Source: Actinomycetota bacterium
GTDB lineage: Bacteria > Actinomycetota > Actinomycetes > Nanopelagicales > Nanopelagicaceae
Direction: 5' to 3'
Assembly (NCBI GenBank): GCA_009699795.1
Contig: WLNK01000018.1
Coordinates: forward strand, 1-12,385
Length of the DNA stretch: 12,385 nucleotides
Part shown: positions 8,761 to 12,385 of the stretch, in pieces
How positions within the stretch are numbered: the stretch's first letter is position 1
Layout: each line of letters begins with the position of its first letter
The notes under the pieces: model-generated
Told to the model about the DNA's origin: nothing
The model's database searches: none
Seen by the model: the letters and a program-made list of their open reading frames with translations, nothing else
Program-made: the position numbers and the translations under genes

Positions 8761-9699
8761 ATGAGCACGATTAACGGCCAGCCATCGGTAATTGACCGCT
8801 GCGGCGAACTTCGAGCTCATCAAAGCTCTCTGGATTCCCTCTGGCAGCAATCACGCATTCTTCACTTTTCACATGGATTCATCTCCGCCAATTCAGATTC
8901 AACCGAACTTCGATATTTAACTTCGAGGGAAATTGATGATCAAATTTCTTCTGGAAAATTTTCCGTAGGTGAAAAATACTTTTTAGGTAAAGATTTAAAG
9001 TCCGGTCAGAGTTACTTCGCCTGGAACTCACCACACCGTGATAGCGATGAGAAGTTGCCCGGTTTTGCAACACTTCGCGAACTCGGTCCATCTCTTGGCG
9101 CGCTCGATTTAGAAATTGCGCTTCATTCGGTCGCCTTAGCAAACTGGCATATATCGCATCCTCATTGCGCAAAATGCGGCGCAAAGACCACTGTTGATCT
9201 TGGCGGCGCAGTTAGAACTTGCGAAAAAGATTCGAGTCAGCACCATCCACGAACTGATTCTGCTGTGATTGTTCTGGTACGAGATAAAGAAGATCGCATA
9301 TTGCTAGGACACCAACCAGTATGGCCAGAGGGACGATTCTCATGCTTTGCAGGATTTTTAGAACCTGGTGAAACATTTGAACAATGTGTTGCACGAGAAG
9401 TTTATGAAGAATCAGGGGTGGCGCTTTCAAAGATTTCATACCTTGGATCTCAGCCATGGCCCTTTCCAGCTTCAATCATGATCGCATTCGATGCCGAAGT
9501 CATTGATTCAAAAGCAGCCCGCCCCGACGGAAATGAAATTACTGAAGTGAAATGGTTTTCACGCAAAGATATAAAAGCGCAAGCAAGCGATGGAACACTC
9601 TTACTTCCACCATCATTTAGCGTGGCATTTAAAATGATTGAAAATTGGTACAGCAAAGAAGAATCAGCACCACTCCCAGGTGGACAGACATGGCGTTAA
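8761..9699 (+). CDS. nudC: NAD(H) pyrophosphatase NudC (Nudix)
   Basis: Nudix hydrolase that splits NAD(H) into NMN(H) and AMP; family members also remove NAD caps from RNA. 312 residues, matching mycobacterial NudC (313). Order: N-terminal domain; zinc-ribbon region with C136-x2-C139 and C154; strand HHPRTDSAVIVLV; complete Nudix box G198-x5-E204-x7-R212-E213 to EESGV 216-220; then SQPWPFPAS at 230-238, the signature that separates NudC from other Nudix enzymes. The fourth zinc Cys is missing (EKDSSQHH follows C154), as I recall for other actinobacterial NudC proteins. ATG 8761 is chosen over an in-frame codon at 8656 because the extension lies inside the divergent gene and does not resemble the family. 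The 3' end overlaps uvrD2 by 10 bases, so the two probably form an operon. Confidence 0.95.
   Translation: MSTINGQPSVIDRCGELRAHQSSLDSLWQQSRILHFSHGFISANSDSTELRYLTSREIDDQISSGKFSVGEKYFLGKDLKSGQSYFAWNSPHRDSDEKLPGFATLRELGPSLGALDLEIALHSVALANWHISHPHCAKCGAKTTVDLGGAVRTCEKDSSQHHPRTDSAVIVLVRDKEDRILLGHQPVWPEGRFSCFAGFLEPGETFEQCVAREVYEESGVALSKISYLGSQPWPFPASIMIAFDAEVIDSKAARPDGNEITEVKWFSRKDIKAQASDGTLLLPPSFSVAFKMIENWYSKEESAPLPGGQTWR
9678..9683 (+). promoter_or_regulatory. Ribosome-binding site that fixes the uvrD2 start
   Basis: AGGTGG ends 6 bases before ATG 9690, inside the nudC reading frame. It supports the ATG over an in-frame TTG at 9645, which would add 15 residues unlike a UvrD N-terminus. Confidence 0.6.
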
Positions 9700-11345
9700 T
9701 TGCAGAAGAAATTTTGGCGGCGCTCGATGAAGATCAAAAAGCTGTCGCGCTAGCAACTCGTGGCCCCGTTTGCGTCATTGCAGGTGCAGGTACTGGAAAA
9801 ACTCGCGCGATTACACATCGCATTGCATACGCCGCTGCCATTGGAACCATGGACCCAGCAAAAGTTTTGGCACTTACCTTTACAGCTAAAGCAGCAGGTG
9901 AAATGCGGGTTCGACTTAGAACTCTTGGTGTTCCAACTGTTGCAGCTCGCACGATTCACGCAGCAGCTCTCAAGCAACTTCTTTATTTTTGGCCAAGTGT
10001 TTTAGGTGGCAAAACTCCAGATTTGATAACGGCTAAGAGTGGATTCTTATCTGAAGCGGTAAACCGCGCAGGACTAAGCGAGAGTATTCGAATTACAAAT
10101 CGCGAACTCATGCGCGATATTGCCAGTGAAATTGAGTGGGCAAAGGTTTCGCAAATTGGTCCAGAAGATTTCGTTTCAGAAATTGAAAAGCGAGTTCAGA
10201 AGCCACGAGCATCTGCTGAACACCTTGCCAAGATTTACTCCGCTTATGAAAGCGTTAAGAAACAAGAGCTTGCAATAGATTTTGAAGACGTTTTATTGCT
10301 GACAACGGCGATGATTGAAGAAGAACGTGATGTGCGCGAGAGAGTGCAAGATCAATATAGATATTTCACCATCGACGAGTACCAGGACATTTCGCCAATT
10401 CAGCAACGCTTAATTAATGCATGGCTTGGATCAAGGCAAGATATATGCGTTGTAGGAGATCCCGCCCAAACGATTTATTCATTTGCTGGGGCAACTCCCG
10501 TATTTCTCAATACTTTTACGCAGAGATTCCCAGATGCAGAAGTAATTCGGCTAAGTACTGGCTATAGATCAACGCCAGAAATTATTTTTGCAGCCAACGC
10601 GCTATTGCGTCATGCATCTATGGGCCAAGAACTCGTTGCAACAAATGAACATGGTGAAAAACCAGCAGTAACTGGGTATTCAGATGAGAGCGCGGAAATT
10701 GCAGGTGTACTGAAGGAGATAACAGATCTTCTTGCCAGCGGAACACCGGCCCAAGAGATTTCTATTTTGGCAAGAACAAATAGTCAACTTGGCGGAATAG
10801 AACGTGCAATGAATAAGTTGGGATTGCCTTATCAAGTTCGAAATACGGAAAAATTCTTCGAGCGCCAAGATGTGCGAGATTTCCTTAAGCAAGTTCGGCA
10901 AGCATCAGTTCTTCCAACAGAAGGTTCTACGTGGATCGACGAACTTCGCACAATCGCACAGCCATTTCTCACTGGTGAAAGCATTGATGGCATTGCGGCG
11001 CTTCTTCACTTAGCGCGCGAACTTGATAGCGATGAAAACTTCGCGCCAAAAACACTTCGTGGCTACCTTCGTGAAGTTGAAGATCGAGTGCAACAAAACA
11101 ATCCGCCGACCATGCCGGTCGTAACCCTTGCAACGCTTCATGCGGCAAAGGGACTTGAGTGGGAGCGCGTCTTTATGGTGGGCGCATCCGAGGGGATTTT
11201 GCCCCTTCAGATAGATGCAACAGAGGCTGTGATTAATGAAGAACGCAGGCTTTTCTACGTTGGAATGACCCGTGCAAAACAAGATTTACATATAAGTCAC
11301 CGCGGCAATCCATCGAGATTCCTGCGTGAAGCCGCCCTTATTTAG
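9690..11345 (+). CDS. uvrD2: Short UvrD2-type ATP-dependent DNA helicase
   Basis: SF1A 3'-to-5' helicase, 551 residues. Motifs: Q16; Walker A AGAGTGKT 31-38; LTFTAKAAGEMRVRL (motif Ia); Walker B DEYQD 229-233; motif III GDPAQTIYSFAGAT from 256; motif IV GYRST (R293); motif V TLHAAKGLEW (H484); motif VI YVGMTRAK ending at K530. The protein stops about 20 residues after motif VI. Mycobacterial UvrD2 is about 700 residues and carries an HRDC domain and a tetracysteine module after the motor; both are absent, and the segment between motifs IV and V is also short. Following nudC and preceding whiB7 matches the mycobacterial order, the main reason for the uvrD2 name. Role: DNA repair or unwinding. 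The nearest downstream terminator is the one in the whiB7 leader, so the operon transcript may end there. Confidence 0.88.
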   Translation: MALIAEEILAALDEDQKAVALATRGPVCVIAGAGTGKTRAITHRIAYAAAIGTMDPAKVLALTFTAKAAGEMRVRLRTLGVPTVAARTIHAAALKQLLYFWPSVLGGKTPDLITAKSGFLSEAVNRAGLSESIRITNRELMRDIASEIEWAKVSQIGPEDFVSEIEKRVQKPRASAEHLAKIYSAYESVKKQELAIDFEDVLLLTTAMIEEERDVRERVQDQYRYFTIDEYQDISPIQQRLINAWLGSRQDICVVGDPAQTIYSFAGATPVFLNTFTQRFPDAEVIRLSTGYRSTPEIIFAANALLRHASMGQELVATNEHGEKPAVTGYSDESAEIAGVLKEITDLLASGTPAQEISILARTNSQLGGIERAMNKLGLPYQVRNTEKFFERQDVRDFLKQVRQASVLPTEGSTWIDELRTIAQPFLTGESIDGIAALLHLARELDSDENFAPKTLRGYLREVEDRVQQNNPPTMPVVTLATLHAAKGLEWERVFMVGASEGILPLQIDATEAVINEERRLFYVGMTRAKQDLHISHRGNPSRFLREAALI

Positions 11346-11354
11346 CTCTCGCGC

Positions 11355-11394
11355 ATTAATTAAGTTGCCTGAATCACAGGGCATGGTTTATCCT
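11355..11394 (+). promoter_or_regulatory. whiB7 promoter with adjacent AT-rich box (predicted WhiB7-dependent)
   Basis: It starts 10 bases after the uvrD2 stop. ATTAATTAA (11355-11363) is followed by one base, -35 TTGCCT (11365-11370), an 18-base spacer and -10 TATCCT (11389-11394, fits TANNNT). An A/T-rich stretch just upstream of the -35 is the known hallmark of WhiB7-activated SigA promoters, where the AT-hook binds the minor groove while the Fe-S domain contacts sigma region 4. The start of transcription should fall near 11401. Autoregulation is inferred. Confidence 0.65.
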
Positions 11395-11400
11395 TATCAC

Positions 11401-11416
11401 TCGTTCAAAAGAACGA
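11401..11416 (+). promoter_or_regulatory. Inverted repeat at the predicted whiB7 transcript start
   Basis: TCGTTC (11401-11406), loop AAAA, GAACGA (11411-11416): a perfect 6-bp stem starting 7 bases after the -10 box. It would be either a hairpin at the 5' end of the leader RNA or an operator over the start site. The sequence does not decide between these. Confidence 0.5.
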
Positions 11417-11449
11417 ATAAACCAACGGCCTATGGGCAGTTACGTGAAA

Positions 11450-11454
11450 GGGAG
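11450..11454 (+). promoter_or_regulatory. Ribosome-binding site that fixes the uORF start
   Basis: GGGAG, within GAAAGGGAG (11446-11454), ends 4 bases before ATG 11459. The in-frame ATG at 11432 has no such sequence upstream, so the shorter reading is preferred. Confidence 0.6.
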
Positions 11455-11458
11455 AGCG

Positions 11459-11620
11459 ATGTTTAACTCATCAGCTTCATTCACAACAGCACGCGTTTCA
11501 CGCGCTGCTGCGACTACCCATGCCAATTTCAAGCATGGAAATTGGCCCGCAGCATCAAAGCCAGCGTTTTACGCGGCTTTTTATGCAGTGGATGAGGCCT
11601 TCGGAGGTCTAATCGGTTAA
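11459..11620 (+). CDS. Upstream ORF in the whiB7 leader (predicted leader peptide, 53 aa)
   Basis: Short ORF lying between the whiB7 promoter and an intrinsic terminator, as leader ORFs that sense translation do. The 53-residue product is rich in Ala, Ser, Thr and aromatics, with no membrane segment or known domain. A repeated FYAAFYAV stretch lies near residues 36-43 and the end is GGLIG. A longer form from ATG 11432 (62 residues) lacks a ribosome-binding site. Its codons overlay the leader RNA hairpins: 9-bp stem 11522-11530/11538-11546, the antiterminator segments, and a hairpin whose 3-base loop is the TAA stop (11618-11620). This overlay suggests that the position of the ribosome, rather than the peptide, is the signal. 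A functional small protein cannot be excluded. Confidence 0.65.
   Translation: MFNSSASFTTARVSRAAATTHANFKHGNWPAASKPAFYAAFYAVDEAFGGLIG
11506..11554 (+). promoter_or_regulatory. Nested stem-loop inside the uORF
   Basis: Inner stem GCCAATTTC (11522-11530) with GAAATTGGC (11538-11546), 9 perfect pairs, 7-base loop. Outer stem TGCTGCG (11506-11512) with CGCAGCA (11548-11554), 7 perfect pairs. Between them are 9 unpaired bases on the left and one on the right. A translating ribosome would melt it; when free, it would shape the leader fold upstream of the antiterminator segments. Confidence 0.5.
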
Positions 11621-11633
11621 ACCGACTTAGACC
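11606..11633 (+). promoter_or_regulatory. Hairpin with the uORF stop codon in its loop
   Basis: GGTCTAATCGGT (11606-11617) pairs with ACCGA (11621-11625) plus TTAGACC (11627-11633): 12 pairs, with C11626 bulged. The 3-base loop, 11618-11620, is the TAA stop of the uORF. It lies 7 bases before the terminator and shares 11606-11609 with one antiterminator segment, so the two foldings compete. Confidence 0.6.
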
Positions 11634-11640
11634 CAAAACA

Positions 11641-11682
11641 GGGCCTCGAATCCACAAAGGATTCCGAGGTCCTTTTCTTTTT
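11641..11682 (+). terminator. Intrinsic terminator / attenuator upstream of whiB7
   Basis: Left arm GGGCCTCGAATCC (11641-11653), loop ACAAA, right arm 11659-11672 with one bulged C (11665) and one G-U pair: 13 pairs. It is followed by TTTTCTTTTT (11673-11682). This is the best canonical terminator in the window. It follows the uORF by 20 bases and precedes whiB7 by about 160. It can serve as the attenuator of whiB7 and also as the 3' end of the nudC-uvrD2 operon, which has no terminator of its own. Confidence 0.88.
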
Positions 11683-11697
11683 GCCAGGGGTTACACA

Positions 11698-11720
11698 CTT
11701 TCAATAATAAAAATTGAAAG
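11698..11720 (+). repeat. Inverted repeat after the attenuator
   Basis: CTTTCAAT (11698-11705), 7-base A-rich loop, ATTGAAAG (11713-11720): 8 perfect pairs with no U-tract. It could be an RNA hairpin in the read-through transcript, for example stabilising the whiB7 message against 3' exonucleases, or a protein-binding palindrome. Its role is unknown. Confidence 0.45.
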
Positions 11721-11735
11721 CCAGAGATAACCAAC

Positions 11736-11894
11736 GTGGCCAAAGGAAAGAAACCGGGAGAAATAAAGAAAGAACAGATCGAGAGAACCGAACGGGTAAA
11801 AGGACCGGTTTGGCAAAAGATGAAGAAAGTGGGTGAGAGCTATGACAGTTCTCTACAGCGAACTACAGGTAGCAGGTTGGGCAGAAGCCGGTGA
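11736..11894 (+). CDS. Possible small basic protein or second leader ORF overlapping the whiB7 start (tentative)
   Basis: An uninterrupted frame from GTG 11736 to TGA 11892-11894, 52 codons, strongly charged (starts VAKGKKPGEIKKEQIERTE). It runs across the whiB7 start in the +1 frame and ends about 50 bases inside whiB7. Against coding: no good ribosome-binding site, and codons such as AGA, AGG, CGG, ATA and GAG that neighbouring genes use little. A purine-rich untranslated stretch would give such Lys/Glu/Arg-rich sequence by chance. For coding: its position, and a few non-repetitive residues (GPVWQKMKKVGE). I recognise no family. Listed so that it is not lost; more likely untranslated leader. 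Confidence 0.22.
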   Translation: MAKGKKPGEIKKEQIERTERVKGPVWQKMKKVGESYDSSLQRTTGSRLGRSR

Positions 11895-12186
11895 CAAGAT
11901 CGGACTTCGCGATGTGACGATTGGTTATGACGACACTAAGTCATCAACCTTTGCCATTCCCTGCCATAACGCTGATCCAGAACTCTTCTTTGCCGAATCC
12001 GATGAAGAGATTGCACAAGCAAAGGCGATGTGCGGTAGCTGCCCAGTGCGTAACAAGTGTTTAGATGGCGCGATTTCTCGCCAAGAACCATGTGGCGTTT
12101 GGGGCGGACAACTTATTGAAGATGGAGTAATTATTGAACGCAAGCGTCGTGCAGGTCGCCCTCCACGCATTGCAGCGTTCATGTAA
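11842..12186 (+). CDS. whiB7: WhiB7 (WblC) Fe-S transcriptional activator
   Basis: Wbl-family protein that binds SigA and activates intrinsic resistance genes during ribosome-targeting antibiotic stress. 114 residues from ATG 11842. The four [4Fe-4S] ligands are C41, C64, C67 and C73 (C-x22-C-x2-C-x5-C). The G85-VWGG turn follows, then a basic C-terminal AT-hook, KRRAGRPPR (101-109), which separates WhiB7 from other Wbl proteins. The hook core is AGRP rather than the usual RGRP. A GTG at 11833 in frame would add three residues (VRA); neither start has a strong Shine-Dalgarno, and ATG is preferred because MTVL is the usual WhiB7 beginning. It is preceded by an attenuator leader and an AT-rich-box promoter, so autoregulation is likely. 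The last 8 bases overlap the convergent kinase gene, matching the whiB7-Rv3197 arrangement in M. tuberculosis. Confidence 0.93.
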   Translation: MTVLYSELQVAGWAEAGDKIGLRDVTIGYDDTKSSTFAIPCHNADPELFFAESDEEIAQAKAMCGSCPVRNKCLDGAISRQEPCGVWGGQLIEDGVIIERKRRAGRPPRIAAFM

Positions 12187-12385
12187 GGGATGAAGGAGCG
12201 ATTTCTGGGAACCAGGAAAGTGCTTCATCGCGAAAGTTTCCTTCAGCTTCGAGCTGGCAGAAAATTCCAGTTGTACCAAGTGTTACGCGGTGAATAAGTA
12301 CGTATTCAGCCGGAAGATTTAACTGGAAACCGATGCGCGCCGTTGGGTTACGTGGATCCCCAACGCGTGCGCTTTGGTCTCGTAA
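12179..12385 (-). CDS. C-terminal end of an AarF/ABC1/UbiB-like kinase, 5' end outside the window
   Basis: Minus-strand frame open from the window edge (12385) to TGA at 12181-12179, 68 residues. The visible tail includes ARIGFQLNLPAEYVLIHRVT and LGTTGIFCQLEAEGNFRD, ending LSWFPEIAPSSLT. The segment EYVLIHR-x4-GIFCQL resembles the C-terminus of actinobacterial ABC1/AarF-domain proteins, which have a protein-kinase-like fold linked in other bacteria to ubiquinone synthesis. The catalytic core is outside the window. Support from context: M. tuberculosis Rv3197, an ABC1-family protein, lies convergent to whiB7 in the same way. The product's role here is unknown. The gene overlaps whiB7 by 8 bases with no terminator between them. 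The assignment rests on a short tail plus synteny. Confidence 0.72.
   Translation of the reverse strand, partial: LRDQSARVGDPRNPTARIGFQLNLPAEYVLIHRVTLGTTGIFCQLEAEGNFRDEALSWFPEIAPSSLT

Larger units (their letters stand above)
11395..11841 (+). promoter_or_regulatory. whiB7 5' leader: uORF-controlled transcription attenuator
   Basis: About 440 bases of predicted leader. In order: 5' inverted repeat (11401-11416); uORF (11459-11620); small hairpin 11492-11504; nested hairpins 11506-11554; candidate antiterminator segments 11594-11600 and 11604-11609; stop-codon hairpin 11606-11633; intrinsic terminator 11641-11682; inverted repeat 11698-11720; then a purine-rich stretch (about 11739-11840) up to whiB7. 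GAGGCC (11594-11599) is exactly complementary to GGCCTC (11642-11647) in the 5' arm of the terminator, with wobble pairs extending each side. GAGGTC (11604-11609) pairs with the same arm through one wobble. The two structures exclude each other. Ribosome-dependent attenuation of whiB7/wblC leaders is established in mycobacteria and Streptomyces; the pairing scheme given here is inferred. Confidence 0.7.

Noticed and set aside
9645..9689. Longer uvrD2 from TTG 9645
   Set aside because: The 15 extra residues only read nudC in another frame; ATG 9690 has a ribosome-binding site and the usual distance to Walker A.
11346..11458. Frameshifted HRDC remnant after uvrD2
   Set aside because: Reading on in the visible frames gives no HRDC-like or cysteine-rich sequence, and the stretch is better explained as promoter and leader.
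11432..11458. Longer uORF from ATG 11432
   Set aside because: No ribosome-binding site precedes it, while GAAAGGGAG precedes ATG 11459. It remains possible as an alternative start.
12061..12279. 72-residue minus-strand frame over the end of whiB7
   Set aside because: It is a shifted frame: the kinase tail on the same strand is read one frame away, ends at 12179 and matches the family; this frame is antisense to whiB7 with no family resemblance.
1..12385. CRISPR array, tRNA or rRNA genes, insertion sequence or prophage
   Set aside because: No regularly spaced repeats, no cloverleaf or rRNA sequence, and no transposase or integrase were seen; gene content and order are typical of an actinobacterial chromosome.

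Overview
The window looks like a chromosomal segment of a streamlined, moderate-GC actinobacterium. By eye the GC is in the mid-40s per cent, intergenic spaces are very short, and many genes overlap. A freshwater planktonic lineage of the Nanopelagicales (acI) type would fit, but that assignment is inference. The actinobacterial assignment rests on content and order: adnA-adnB, nudC, uvrD2, whiB7 and a convergent ABC1-family kinase. Mycobacterium tuberculosis has the same order (Rv3202c, Rv3201c, Rv3199c, Rv3198c, Rv3197A, Rv3197). What differs is the EEP-family hydrolase gene between adnB and nudC.

Layout. 1-1340: 3' three quarters of typA/bipA (ribosome-associated GTPase), cut by the window edge. 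1341-1529: intergenic, with a long hairpin that probably ends typA. 1530-7879: adnA and adnB, overlapping by ATGA, which encode the two motor-nuclease subunits that resect double-strand breaks. 7860-8732, minus strand: an endonuclease/exonuclease/phosphatase-family hydrolase whose 3' end overlaps adnB. 8733-8760: a 28-base divergent promoter region. 8761-11345: nudC (Nudix NAD(H) pyrophosphatase) and a short UvrD2 helicase, overlapping by 10 bases. 11346-11841: the whiB7 promoter and leader. 11842-12186: whiB7. 12179-12385, minus strand: C-terminal end of an AarF/ABC1/UbiB-like kinase, running off the window.

Functionally, adnAB and uvrD2 are SF1 helicase genes for DNA repair, nudC handles NAD(H) and related nucleotides, and whiB7 encodes the redox-sensitive activator of intrinsic resistance to ribosome-targeting antibiotics.

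The most interesting part is the whiB7 leader. It has an AT-rich box next to a -35/-10 promoter, as expected for WhiB7 autoregulation. It then has a 6-bp inverted repeat at the predicted transcript start, a 53-codon upstream ORF with a good ribosome-binding site, and nested hairpins inside that ORF. A 12-bp hairpin holds the uORF stop codon in its loop. Next comes a strong intrinsic terminator, then a purine-rich stretch before whiB7. Two segments at the 3' end of the uORF can pair with the 5' arm of the terminator. This predicts ribosome-coupled attenuation: normal uORF translation leads to termination, and ribosomes stalled by antibiotics allow read-through into whiB7. The principle is known for whiB7/wblC in mycobacteria and Streptomyces; this particular architecture was worked out here from sequence alone.
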